From an uncultured Duncaniella sp. (GTDB taxonomy: Bacteria > Bacteroidota > Bacteroidia > Bacteroidales > Muribaculaceae): DNA of 64,000 nucleotides. Shown here in pieces: positions 31,616-40,570 of the stretch; positions within the stretch are counted from its first letter, which is position 1; the number at the start of each line of letters is the position of its first letter. Both the position numbers and the translations under genes were made by a program. Under the pieces are notes generated by a model. It was not told where the DNA came from and ran no database searches. It was given only the letters and a program-made list of their open reading frames with translations. Location of the stretch: the NCBI GenBank assembly GCA_910578615.1, contig CAJTRI010000003.1, positions 12,045 to 76,044 of the forward strand, given 5' to 3'.

Positions 31616-33073
31616 ATGAGACGACTTCTTAGTATTGTCATTCTGCTTGCGGCAGGTGTCATATCGGTTATGGCCGGTGCCCAGGCCGATTATGCCAAGT
31701 ATCTGAAAGCCTACAACTCTCAGATGGCGGCAAGGCAGTATCTGCCGGCATCACGTTCGATGGCCAAGGCTGCCGTGGCATGTGCGGATGCGACAAACTA
31801 CGAGGGTGCCTTCAAGCTTATTGCTGGGTTTGACAAGTCTCTCGCTGAGCGCAAGATTACACCTGACTCCATGCCGGCACCATATTTCTACTCGGCCAAG
31901 GCCCGTTATGATGTCTATCAGCGGTTCTCCAACCATGCTTCGGCCCAGGTGTGGCTGAAAAGAATGGCTAACCATGCCAAGAAGGCCGGAAATGATGAGA
32001 TTGCCACCGAGATGCTCCTGTCAGAGGCCCAATACTATTATTCAACCGACAATAACGAGATGGCCGACCGATGCATGGCGCGGGTCATAAGGAAGTTTGA
32101 CGCGGCCAAGGATTACAAGGATGCGGATAAGGCTTACCGTGAGCTGATAGGGCGTGCCGTTGACGCCGACGATGCCCGGCTTGTGGAACGCACATATGAG
32201 AGCTATATGCATTGGAGAGACTCCATAGAGGCAGCGAATGCCGATACCGAGTTGCTGAAAGTGAAGAAAGCCATGGCCGACACCGTGGCTGAGATGAAGA
32301 GGATGGATCATACCATCACGGCCCGTACTGGCACGATGGTGACCTTTATATCCCTTTTTATAATATCGCTGGCAGCCCTCGCCCTCGGTGCGTTGTTCTA
32401 TTGGCGCGTGGTGGTCAAGAGTCGCCGCATGAAACGCCGCGCCATGGAGGCCGATGAGCGTAATGCCGCCAAGAGCGCGATGTTGCAGAATATGGCCACC
32501 TCCCTTAAACCCACTATCGACCGTCTTGACCAAAGCAATCCCGCCGTGCAGACTCTGAGGGGGTATGTGGAAAATGTAGGCATACTTTCCGAACTCGATT
32601 CTTCCGCTCCTAAGGATCCGTCGGCTATGGAGAACGTCAATCTCGAACCTTTCTGCAACGAGCTTGCCGCAGAGGTGCGCCCGCTGCTAAAAAGCGGTGC
32701 CAAACTGGTGCTTGACGGGACACGCGGCTGGGCAAGGATAGATGCTGGGGAGGTGAGGAACATTCTCGCATATCTTCTCGACAATGCCGTGAAGTTCACT
32801 CCCGAAGGGGGCAAGGTGGTACTTGCCTACCGCAAGCGCGGGGCCAACAGCCATCAGTTCATAGTCTCGGACAGTGGCCCGGGCATACCCGAAGAGGAGC
32901 GCGAGGATCTTTTCAAGGCTTTCAACTCCTCTCATGATATATCGGACGGTGACGGCCTCGGTCTGCCTATATGCGCCCTTCGTGCCGACAAGATGGGCGG
33001 TTCGCTGACGCTTGATTCCACCGTGACCAAGGGGACTTCCTTCATACTTACTATTCATACACAATCCCACTAA
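31616..33073 (+). CDS. Sensor histidine-kinase-like protein without the phospho-accepting histidine
   Basis: 485 residues. A signal peptide leads to a helical periplasmic domain (about 25-235, TPR-like in character), one membrane helix at 240-264, a short dimerisation region, and a HATPase domain (about 345-485). The ATPase boxes are present: DNAVKFTP at about 389-396, DSGPGIP at about 419-425, and GDGLGLPI at about 445-452. The H-box position that normally reads SHE reads ATS at 294-296, so no histidine can be phosphorylated in the usual way. It may bind ATP and act as a scaffold or modulate another kinase. The 45-residue gene follows by 17 bases. Confidence 0.85.
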   Translation: MRRLLSIVILLAAGVISVMAGAQADYAKYLKAYNSQMAARQYLPASRSMAKAAVACADATNYEGAFKLIAGFDKSLAERKITPDSMPAPYFYSAKARYDVYQRFSNHASAQVWLKRMANHAKKAGNDEIATEMLLSEAQYYYSTDNNEMADRCMARVIRKFDAAKDYKDADKAYRELIGRAVDADDARLVERTYESYMHWRDSIEAANADTELLKVKKAMADTVAEMKRMDHTITARTGTMVTFISLFIISLAALALGALFYWRVVVKSRRMKRRAMEADERNAAKSAMLQNMATSLKPTIDRLDQSNPAVQTLRGYVENVGILSELDSSAPKDPSAMENVNLEPFCNELAAEVRPLLKSGAKLVLDGTRGWARIDAGEVRNILAYLLDNAVKFTPEGGKVVLAYRKRGANSHQFIVSDSGPGIPEEEREDLFKAFNSSHDISDGDGLGLPICALRADKMGGSLTLDSTVTKGTSFILTIHTQSH

Positions 33074-33090
33074 CAGAAACACACATCATC

Positions 33091-33228
33091 ATGAGCGAAA
33101 AAGAAAAATCCAGAGTCTCTCCGTGGCTCATTGTCGGGGTGGTAGTCCTGATACTGCTACTCATCCTCTGGCTGACAATAGCCGATGTATTCGGAGATAC
33201 CGACGTGGCTGCATTTATAAATCCGTAA
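33091..33228 (+). CDS. 45-residue single-pass membrane protein
   Basis: The frame runs from ATG at 33091 to TAA at 33228. A charged start (MSEKEKSRVS) is followed by one strong membrane helix of 21 or so hydrophobic residues (PWLIVGVVVLILLLILWLT) and a short acidic tail (ADVFGDTDVAAFINP). It begins 17 bases after the kinase-like stop and ends 44 bases before a strong terminator, so the two genes form one unit. The leader ACACATCATC is typical of this genome. I do not recognise a family. A partner or regulator of the kinase-like protein is a natural guess. Confidence 0.65.
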   Translation: MSEKEKSRVSPWLIVGVVVLILLLILWLTIADVFGDTDVAAFINP

Positions 33229-33272
33229 AACAGCGATTCCGGGTAGTCCCGGACGTATATCCCGGTAAAACC

Positions 33273-33316
33273 ACTCGGGAGAGGTTGTCTTGACACAACC
33301 TCTCCCGAGTTTTTAT
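33273..33316 (+). terminator. Terminator after the kinase-like gene and the small membrane protein gene
   Basis: Perfect 16-bp arms (33273-33288 with 33295-33310) with a 6-base loop, then TTTTATC. Confidence 0.9.
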
Positions 33317-33358
33317 CTGCCGTAAGCATGTATAGGAGGCGTAGTGTACGGTTTTGAA

Positions 33359-33390
33359 GTACGGAAACGGACAAGTGTCCGTTTCCGTAC
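33359..33390. repeat. 15-bp perfect palindrome upstream of the MacA-like gene
   Basis: Arms 33359-33373 and 33376-33390 are perfectly complementary around 2 bases. It lies 108 bases upstream of the adaptor start, after the previous terminator. No T-run follows and no consensus promoter is visible in 33391-33497, so it may be an operator for a regulated promoter. Confidence 0.5.
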
Positions 33391-33497
33391 AGTAGTATAT
33401 GGAAGTAATGTGCTGGTTAACAGTGGTGTGTATTTCTGGCACGGTTGTTGTGGGGTATTGTGGCATATATCTGAAAAATAAAGTCAACATAAAATCC

Positions 33498-34748
33498 ATG
33501 GATAGAGAGATACCTCAGGCGGAGATAAACCGCCGACGCGTCAGAAAGATTGTCAAGGCATCAGCCATAGCCTTAACGGCATGTATTGCTTTTGTGTCAC
33601 TCGTCATTATGATGAGGAATGGTGTGAAGGAGGGCGACCTCGTATATTCGGAGGTGGAGACCGGCTCGATAGAGACATCTGTCAGTGCCTCAGGCAAGGT
33701 CATGCCGGCATTTGAAGAGATTGTCAATTCGCCTATCACCACCCGCATTGTCGAGGTATATTGCAAGGGGGGAGACTCGGTAGGGGAGGGTACCCCGCTT
33801 CTGCGTCTTGACCTCCAAAGCGCCAAGACCGAACTTGACAAACTTAATGACGAGCTTCAAATGAAGCTTCTTGCCCTTGACAAGACACGGCTGAATATAG
33901 CCACTGAGCTGAACCATCTCGACATGCAGGTAAAGGTCAAGGAGATGGCCGTAAACCGTTTGGAGGCGGAGGTAGCCAACGAGAGACGCCTTGATTCTCT
34001 CGGCTCGGGAACCGGCGATCGGGTACGCGAGGCGGAACTGGCGTTCAACACCGGGATGCTGGAACTTCAACAGCTTCGTGACATGCTTGTCAACGAACGT
34101 CGTGTAAAGGAAGCCGAGATGGAGACGGCGCGACTCGAACTGAGCATCTTTCGCAAGAACCTTGCCGAACAGCAGCGTATGCTTGAAGACGCGCAGATAC
34201 GCGCCCCGCGCGCAGCCGTTCTTACCTATATAAACAACGAGATCGGCGCCAGAGTAAACCAAGGGGAGCGTGTGGCGGTTGTCAGCGACCTCAGCCATTT
34301 TCGCGTGGATGCGGATATTGCCGACAGTTATGGCGACAGGGTGAGACCCGGGGGACCGGTAAATATCCGCATAGGGCGCGAGATGCTGTCCGGAAAGGTG
34401 GGAAATGTAACCCCGCTTAGCCGTAACGGGGTAATATCATTCACGGTCATTCTGGATGATGATGACCACAAGAGGCTACGCTCGGGATTGAAGACCGATG
34501 TATTCGTGATGTGTGACATAAAGGAGGATATCCTGCGAATAAGGAACGGTAGTTACTACAAAGGGCCTAATACCTATGAGCTTTTCGTGAAGGACGGTGA
34601 TGATGCCCTTGTGCGCCGCAGGGTTAGGCTCGGAGATTCCAACTATGAGTGGGTGGAGGTAATCGACGGGCTTGAAGCGGGAGACCGCGTGGTTATCTCG
34701 GACATGAACGATTACAGAAATTCAAAAAGGCTGAAACTAAAAAAATAA
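33498..34748 (+). CDS. Efflux periplasmic adaptor, MacA/HlyD family
   Basis: 416 residues. A short cytoplasmic start and one membrane helix (about 20-42) anchor it. A biotinyl-lipoyl half (about 62-105), a long alpha-hairpin coiled coil (about 108-235), the second lipoyl half with APRAAVLTYI, and beta-barrel plus membrane-proximal domains follow. It would link the ABC permeases to the TolC-like channel. It is the first of seven genes on the same strand. I trimmed 33 codons to MDREIPQ, because the longer frame has an unrelated hydrophobic start. Confidence 0.88.
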   Translation: MDREIPQAEINRRRVRKIVKASAIALTACIAFVSLVIMMRNGVKEGDLVYSEVETGSIETSVSASGKVMPAFEEIVNSPITTRIVEVYCKGGDSVGEGTPLLRLDLQSAKTELDKLNDELQMKLLALDKTRLNIATELNHLDMQVKVKEMAVNRLEAEVANERRLDSLGSGTGDRVREAELAFNTGMLELQQLRDMLVNERRVKEAEMETARLELSIFRKNLAEQQRMLEDAQIRAPRAAVLTYINNEIGARVNQGERVAVVSDLSHFRVDADIADSYGDRVRPGGPVNIRIGREMLSGKVGNVTPLSRNGVISFTVILDDDDHKRLRSGLKTDVFVMCDIKEDILRIRNGSYYKGPNTYELFVKDGDDALVRRRVRLGDSNYEWVEVIDGLEAGDRVVISDMNDYRNSKRLKLKK

Positions 34749-34770
34749 AATCAATAAAACCTGAATCATT

Positions 34771-35448
34771 ATGGCAATTATCGAACTCAACGGGGTTAAC
34801 AAGGTCTATCGTACTGACGATATCGAGACCCAGGCACTTGAAAATGTAAACATCGTTGTTGACAAGGGGGAATTTGTCTCCGTTATGGGGCCGTCTGGCT
34901 GTGGCAAGTCCACCTTGCTCAACATCATAGGCTTGCTCGACACCCCCACGTCAGGAACTGTGGAGATAGCCGGTACCGAGATAGGGAAAAAGATGGGTGA
35001 TTCCGAGCTGGCCGCCTTCCGCAACCGCAATCTCGGATTCGTCTTCCAGAGCTTCCACCTCATCCCGTCGTTGAATGTTTCTGACAATGTGGAGCTGCCT
35101 TTGGTATACCGTCCGGGTATTTCCGACAAAGAGCGCCGGGAGAGAGTACGCGAGGTGCTCGAACGTGTGGGGCTTACCCATCGTGCCCGCCACATGCCGT
35201 CACAGCTTTCCGGCGGCCAGTGCCAGCGTGTGGCCATAGCCCGCGCCATAGTAGGCGCTCCCGAGATAATACTTGCCGACGAGCCGACAGGCAACCTTGA
35301 CTCCAGAATGGGTGCCGAGGTGATGGATCTGCTCCACGAGCTTAACAAGCGTGACGGGCGCACCATCGTCATGGTCACCCACAACGAGGAACAGGCCCGG
35401 CTTACCGACCGAATAATGCATTTCTTCGACGGACGCCAGATTGGTTGA
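34771..35448 (+). CDS. ABC transporter ATPase, MacB/LolD type
   Basis: 225 residues. Walker A GPSGCGKST at 40-48, signature LSGGQCQR, Walker B with ILADEPTGNLDS, and the switch histidine in MVTHNEEQA are intact. This is the standard cytoplasmic ATPase of tripartite MacAB-like exporters or Lol systems. It is the only ATPase for the four permeases downstream and so would power all of them. It follows the adaptor gene by 22 bases and overlaps or abuts the first permease. Confidence 0.93.
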   Translation: MAIIELNGVNKVYRTDDIETQALENVNIVVDKGEFVSVMGPSGCGKSTLLNIIGLLDTPTSGTVEIAGTEIGKKMGDSELAAFRNRNLGFVFQSFHLIPSLNVSDNVELPLVYRPGISDKERRERVREVLERVGLTHRARHMPSQLSGGQCQRVAIARAIVGAPEIILADEPTGNLDSRMGAEVMDLLHELNKRDGRTIVMVTHNEEQARLTDRIMHFFDGRQIG

Positions 35449-35452
35449 TGAT

Positions 35453-36736
35453 ATGAAGATGTTCAGACAAATAATATATGACTTCCGCAGCCAGCCGGTG
35501 ATAGGGGTATTGTCCGTAATAGGGACGGCCCTTGCCATACTCCTGGTGATGGTGGCAACGATTGTCTACGAGGTGGACTATGCCCCTATCGCCCCGGAGA
35601 GCAACCGTGACCGTCTGTTGTATGATTGCGGGATGTATATGAGGACAGAAAGGGGAAGTGGATGCAGCTCTCTCAGCCTTCATGCTATCGACAGGCTTTA
35701 CCGTCCTCTCGTGACAGCCGAACGAGTGTCAGCCATATCCCGTTTTTTTGAGCCGGTGGATGTGTCCGTCGGCAATGATGCACCTTTCATAGTGGATTCC
35801 CGTAAGGCTGACGCAGAGGTATGGCATATATTTGACCATGAATTCGTGAGCGGCACCCCGTTTACAGACGAGGATGTAAAGGCCGGACGCAATGTGGCGG
35901 TGATTGACGAGTCAACCGCACGAAGGTTATTCAAGACATATGATGCCGCAGGCCGGGCGTTCATGATTACGAACCGGCCCTACACTGTCAAGGGTGTCAT
36001 ACGGGATGTCTCCCCTCTGATGAAGTGGAGCTATGCCCAGTTGTGGCTTCCTGCCGAATCCGATTATCCGACTATGGTTGATTTTCAGCATAACGAGCTT
36101 TTCGGCGATTACGGGGTGGTGCTTATGGCTTCCTCTCCTGATGATGTCCCTGCCATGAGGGAGGAGGCTCTCAGACTCAACAACGCGCTCAACCGAGAAC
36201 TCGCGGCGTCGGGCTGTAATCGTATTGACTGCGGCGCTCCTTACGGCCAGCTTGAACTGTCCCTCGTGCACGGTTCTAACAATCCTCCGGCAACGGATCA
36301 ATATTATCTTATGAAATATATCCTTTTCGTGATATTCCTCATAGTCCCTGCCATAAATCTCTCCGGCATGACCCAGAGCCGGCTGCGGAGTCGTAGACAT
36401 GAGATAGGCGTGCGCCGGGCGTTCGGAGCCACACGTCTCGGGTTATTGCTTTCGCTTCTCAGAGAGAATCTGCTGGTTACACTTCTGGGTGGCATGATAG
36501 GTCTGGTGCTGTCAATTGTCTTTGTTTCCCTCCTTGCCGACCTCCTTTTCGAAGTTGACACATGGCAGGGTGTATCCTCCCCGCTCGTGGTCACATGGGG
36601 GATGCTGTTCAGATGGGCCACGTTCGGATGGGCGCTCCTATTCTGTTTTGTGCTAAATCTGCTTAGTGCCGGCATACCTGCCTGGCGGGCTTCCCGGATC
36701 AATCCGGTCGAGGCCATAAACCAAATCAACGACTGA
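35453..36736 (+). CDS. MacB-like ABC permease, type A copy 1
   Basis: 427 residues. One N-terminal membrane helix (about 18-42), a periplasmic MacB_PCD-like domain up to about 280, then three FtsX-family helices. The N-terminal QPVIGVLSVIGTALAI and ESNRDR segments, and the C-terminal LFCFVLNLLSAGIPAW segment, are shared with the permease at 38032. The start is set at the ATG at 35453, 4 bases past the ATPase stop; an upstream TTG is also in frame. Confidence 0.88.
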   Translation: MKMFRQIIYDFRSQPVIGVLSVIGTALAILLVMVATIVYEVDYAPIAPESNRDRLLYDCGMYMRTERGSGCSSLSLHAIDRLYRPLVTAERVSAISRFFEPVDVSVGNDAPFIVDSRKADAEVWHIFDHEFVSGTPFTDEDVKAGRNVAVIDESTARRLFKTYDAAGRAFMITNRPYTVKGVIRDVSPLMKWSYAQLWLPAESDYPTMVDFQHNELFGDYGVVLMASSPDDVPAMREEALRLNNALNRELAASGCNRIDCGAPYGQLELSLVHGSNNPPATDQYYLMKYILFVIFLIVPAINLSGMTQSRLRSRRHEIGVRRAFGATRLGLLLSLLRENLLVTLLGGMIGLVLSIVFVSLLADLLFEVDTWQGVSSPLVVTWGMLFRWATFGWALLFCFVLNLLSAGIPAWRASRINPVEAINQIND

Positions 36737-36741
36737 CGGTT

Positions 36742-38010
36742 ATGAAACGTAAATTATTGAAACAGACCATTTCCCAGTGGCGCTCCAACTCATGGCTTAT
36801 TGTTGAACTTGTGATAATAATGGTCGTCACATGGTTTCTTGTCGATCTGTTGTGCCAGGTCTATGTCCCCATGGCCGAGCCAAAGGGGTTTGATACAGAT
36901 CATTGCTACAAACTGTACCTCCGTACCACCGATGAGGTTCCTGAGGATAGCACGATCTCACTCTCTGATGTGAAAAACGAGCTGATATCACGTCTGCGTC
37001 ATTATCCCGGAGTGGAAGGGGTGGCGATATCGTTGCAGGGGGTAGAACCTTATACCGGGAATATGGTGGCTGGTGATGTCAGGGATGTGACCACTGCCGA
37101 CACTCTGACTTTCGGACGTATCCGCATAGGATATACCAACGCCGATTTTCTGAGGGTGTTTAGGATTAAAGGCGCGGGCGGACAATGTCCCGACTCTCTT
37201 GTACATCCGTTTGTCCATGGTGGCGGTCTGCTTTTATCGTCAAATGTTTTCGAGTTTGTTGACAGCGGTTGTCCCGTACCGTCATATGAGTCTGTGGCAG
37301 GCCATAGATTTAATGTCGATGGCTATGACTTACGGCTTGCCGCCGTAATAGAAAACGTAAAGCGTGATGAGTTCACACCTTCTGCCAGATACGGCATTGC
37401 GCTGATATTCTTTCCTGAGACTGCTGATAATATGAAGCTTGTAGACATGTGGACGGATGTGACCATAAGAGTGCGCCCGGAAGCGGAAAACGGCTTTATG
37501 GAGAGATTCAGGAAGGATATGGGCGTCCATTTTCGTCTGCCGGGTATCTATGTCTACAATATCGTCCCCTTTGACAAGGTTCGTAAGACCGATATGGAGT
37601 CTGGTTTCAAGACGGTCGGCAAGATGTATATCGTCATAGGCTTCCTGCTTGTCAATGTATTTCTCGGGCTGTTCGGGACGTTCTGGTACCGCACGCGTCG
37701 CAGGTCATCGGAGCTTGCCGTGCGTATGAGCTTCGGCGCCTCTCGTATTTCTTTGTTCCGCAGGCTTATGGGCGAGGGGATCATACTGCTGGTCTTTGCA
37801 TCCTTAATCTCGGTTCCCCTGTTATGGCTGCTTCTCTATATGGAGGTAAGGCCCAATGTCTACGGTTTTATGGATATAGAGGCCGTCTGGATTGTGCGAG
37901 ACTCTGTGATAACATTCTTTGTACTGCTCATGATAATCTGTCTCGGAATATCCTTTCCGGCGTGGGTGGCTATGAAGGTTGATCCGGCCACGGCGTTGCA
38001 TGATGAATAA
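36742..38010 (+). CDS. MacB-like ABC permease, type B copy 1
   Basis: 422 residues with the same layout: one helix, a periplasmic domain, and three helices. It begins MKRKLLKQTISQWRSNSWL and shares PKGFDTDHCY and FLLVNVFLGLFGTFWYRTRR with the permease at 39332 rather than with its direct neighbour. It starts 5 bases after the preceding stop. It would pair with a type A subunit to make a heterodimeric transporter. Confidence 0.88.
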   Translation: MKRKLLKQTISQWRSNSWLIVELVIIMVVTWFLVDLLCQVYVPMAEPKGFDTDHCYKLYLRTTDEVPEDSTISLSDVKNELISRLRHYPGVEGVAISLQGVEPYTGNMVAGDVRDVTTADTLTFGRIRIGYTNADFLRVFRIKGAGGQCPDSLVHPFVHGGGLLLSSNVFEFVDSGCPVPSYESVAGHRFNVDGYDLRLAAVIENVKRDEFTPSARYGIALIFFPETADNMKLVDMWTDVTIRVRPEAENGFMERFRKDMGVHFRLPGIYVYNIVPFDKVRKTDMESGFKTVGKMYIVIGFLLVNVFLGLFGTFWYRTRRRSSELAVRMSFGASRISLFRRLMGEGIILLVFASLISVPLLWLLLYMEVRPNVYGFMDIEAVWIVRDSVITFFVLLMIICLGISFPAWVAMKVDPATALHDE

Positions 38011-38031
38011 AAAATACAAAAACACGATGAT

Positions 38032-39318
38032 ATGATAAAAGAAACCTTATATAATCTCAGGCGTCACCCCATTGTCACGGGTGTCACCATAATAGGCACG
38101 GCCCTGAGCATATTTCTCATAATGGTATTCGTGATGATGCAACAGGTGAAGGTGGCTCCTTTCGCTCCTGAAAGCAACCGTGACCGTATGCTTCATTACA
38201 GATACATCTCCTTTTCAAACAAGAATTGGGATGGAACAAGCTCCAACAACGGTTCCATGTCATGGGATGTCGTCAAGAATCTTTTTTATACTTTTGACGG
38301 GGCTGAGGCTGTGACAGGCTATTCTTCGGGCTGTGATGTGAAGTCGGTCGGAATCAAAGGTGAGAAACCCTTTGCTGTGGATGTGCGGGAGACTGATGCC
38401 GCGTATTTCGATGTTTTTGATTTCGGTTTTGTCTCCGGCAGACCGTTCTCTCGTGAGGAATTCGAGGCCGGCATGGCTGTCGCTGTCATAGACTCGAATG
38501 TGGCACGCTCGCTCTTTGGCAGTGATGACGTCGAGGGACGTTATTTCTCTCTCAACGGCGGAGATTATCGTGTGAGCGGTGTGGTAAAGCCGGTAAGCCC
38601 TCTGGCTTCGAATGCTTACGGGCAGATATGGATTAACACATTGTCCACAGACACGCCCGTCAACAGCGTCTGGGCAATCATAGGAGGTGCTTACTCGGTA
38701 ACAATGCTTGTTCCTGAGGGTGAGGAGATAAACGATGTCCATGCGGACTTTGACAGGCATTTCGAAGCCTATAACAAAAGTATCGAGAAGTCCGGGTGGT
38801 TTATAATTTCACATAACCGTCCTTATACACAGGAAAAGAATGTGGTGGGAGAGTGGGCCAACTTTGAACCCGATGTTGATGCCTACCATCGCAGTAATAT
38901 GATTGTCTATGCCATACTTCTTCTTGTTCCGGCTATCAATCTTTCGAGTATGACCCATAGCCGTCTTCGCCAGAGAGTGGGCGAGATTGCCGTGAGGCGT
39001 GCTTTCGGCGCAACCCGCAGGACGGTTTTTATGGATATTATAAACGAGAATCTGTGTGTCACGCTAATAGGCGGCGTGATAGGTCTTGCTCTTAGCGTGG
39101 TAGCCGCATTATGCTTCGAGAATCTGTTTTTTGCCGTTTCGTTTGCCGGGCCGTTGAACGGTATCAGGCTGAGTCCATCCATGCTATTGCAGTGGTCTAC
39201 ATTTGCCTGGGCGCTTCTATTCTGTTTCGTGCTCAATATACTGAGCGCCGGTATTCCGGCCATGCAGATGTCGCGTATCGGTCTTGTCAATTCCCTGCGC
39301 GGCGGGGCTAACAAATAA
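38032..39318 (+). CDS. MacB-like ABC permease, type A copy 2
   Basis: 428 residues. It is a paralogue of the permease at 35453: ESNRDRMLHYR, VPAINLSSMTHSRLRQRVGEIAVRRAFGATR-like and LLFCFVLNILSAGIPA segments recur. It lies 21 bases downstream of the type B copy 1. It contains the periplasmic domain and three C-terminal helices. It probably arose by tandem duplication of an A-B gene pair. Confidence 0.88.
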   Translation: MIKETLYNLRRHPIVTGVTIIGTALSIFLIMVFVMMQQVKVAPFAPESNRDRMLHYRYISFSNKNWDGTSSNNGSMSWDVVKNLFYTFDGAEAVTGYSSGCDVKSVGIKGEKPFAVDVRETDAAYFDVFDFGFVSGRPFSREEFEAGMAVAVIDSNVARSLFGSDDVEGRYFSLNGGDYRVSGVVKPVSPLASNAYGQIWINTLSTDTPVNSVWAIIGGAYSVTMLVPEGEEINDVHADFDRHFEAYNKSIEKSGWFIISHNRPYTQEKNVVGEWANFEPDVDAYHRSNMIVYAILLLVPAINLSSMTHSRLRQRVGEIAVRRAFGATRRTVFMDIINENLCVTLIGGVIGLALSVVAALCFENLFFAVSFAGPLNGIRLSPSMLLQWSTFAWALLFCFVLNILSAGIPAMQMSRIGLVNSLRGGANK

Positions 39319-39331
39319 AATCAAACCTGTC

Positions 39332-40570
39332 ATGAAACGTAAATTATTCAAACAAGTATGCTCAGAGTGGCGTACAAACATATGGCTGGCGCTCGAACTG
39401 TTTGTGGTCTCGGTGGTGATGTGGTATATAGTCGACTATTTCTACGTGAAGCTGTCCGTATTCTCCCAGCCTCGCGGATTTGACACGGAACATTGCTACC
39501 GGCTTTCCTTCAACAACGTGACCGATAAGAATCCGGCCTATATCCCGGATCGTTCAGAGCAGGAGCAGAGTGATGATATACGTGAGATTCTTTCCCGTCT
39601 CAGCCATCTCCCGTTTGTAGAGGAGGCTTCTTTATCGATCAACTCCCATCCCTATAACACTTCTAATTCCGGCATATCCGTCTACCGTGACTCGCTCAAT
39701 ACTGAGGGGTATGTGGTAAGGCGCGTTGTCACCCCGGATTTTGTGAAGGTGTTCCGCTATGAGGGCATTGACGGAGAGTCACCCGAGGAGCTTGCGGAGA
39801 TTCTTTCACGCGGTGAGTGGCTTGTCAGTGGTCTGAGATTCAACCGTAAGGATATTGATCAGAAGGATCTGGTGGGCACCGAATTCTTTATCGCCGGCGA
39901 TACTTTGAATGCTTACAGAGTGGGTGGGGCTGTCAGACTCGTGCGTTATGATGATTTTAACGAATGGGGCAGTTCGGTGATAGCAAGTCCGCAGGAAGAC
40001 TGGTATGCTTATGCGAGTGAGTGCTGTATCCGTGTCCGTCCCGAGGAGGACAAGGATGTCCAGAGACGGCTCATGGACATGTCGGAGAGTCTGTTTCATG
40101 TCGGCAACAATCTGTTGGTAAATGTGACCTCATTCGAAGAGGTGAAGAGACGTTTCCAGCAGGGAAGCTATAACACGTTTCGCGACATGTCTTTCATGCT
40201 TGGATTCCTTCTACTGAATATTTTCCTCGGCCTTTTCGGAACTTTCTGGTTCCGTACACAGCAGAAGGCCTCGGAGATAGCCATCAGGAAGTCTCTTGGT
40301 GCTACACGCGGTGACATATTCAGAAGGTTGCTTGGTGAGGGGCTTCTGTTGTTGCTTATCGTCACTCCTCTGGCACTGGGCACAGACTGCCTTCTGGCAA
40401 TCCATGAATTCAACTCCTATTATGACGGCGGCTTTCTCTCATTGACAAGGCTGTTGGCCACGTCAGGCATATCGGCCGCCCTCATCACACTGATGATAGT
40501 GGCAGGTGTCTTGTTCCCGGCTTACAGCGCCATGCGTCTTGACCCGGCCGAGACCCTTAAAGACGAATGA
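39332..40570 (+). CDS. MacB-like ABC permease, type B copy 2
   Basis: 412 residues, paralogous to the permease at 36742 (MKRKLFKQVCSEWRTNIWLALEL; PRGFDTEHCYRL; LLLNIFLGLFGTFWFRTQ). It keeps the FtsX-type C-terminal helices and the IRKSLGATRGDIF segment. I trimmed 16 codons from the longer frame, since the shared MKRKL start is at 39332, 13 bases after the previous stop. Its stop overlaps the TolC-family start (ATGA). Confidence 0.88.
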   Translation: MKRKLFKQVCSEWRTNIWLALELFVVSVVMWYIVDYFYVKLSVFSQPRGFDTEHCYRLSFNNVTDKNPAYIPDRSEQEQSDDIREILSRLSHLPFVEEASLSINSHPYNTSNSGISVYRDSLNTEGYVVRRVVTPDFVKVFRYEGIDGESPEELAEILSRGEWLVSGLRFNRKDIDQKDLVGTEFFIAGDTLNAYRVGGAVRLVRYDDFNEWGSSVIASPQEDWYAYASECCIRVRPEEDKDVQRRLMDMSESLFHVGNNLLVNVTSFEEVKRRFQQGSYNTFRDMSFMLGFLLLNIFLGLFGTFWFRTQQKASEIAIRKSLGATRGDIFRRLLGEGLLLLLIVTPLALGTDCLLAIHEFNSYYDGGFLSLTRLLATSGISAALITLMIVAGVLFPAYSAMRLDPAETLKDE

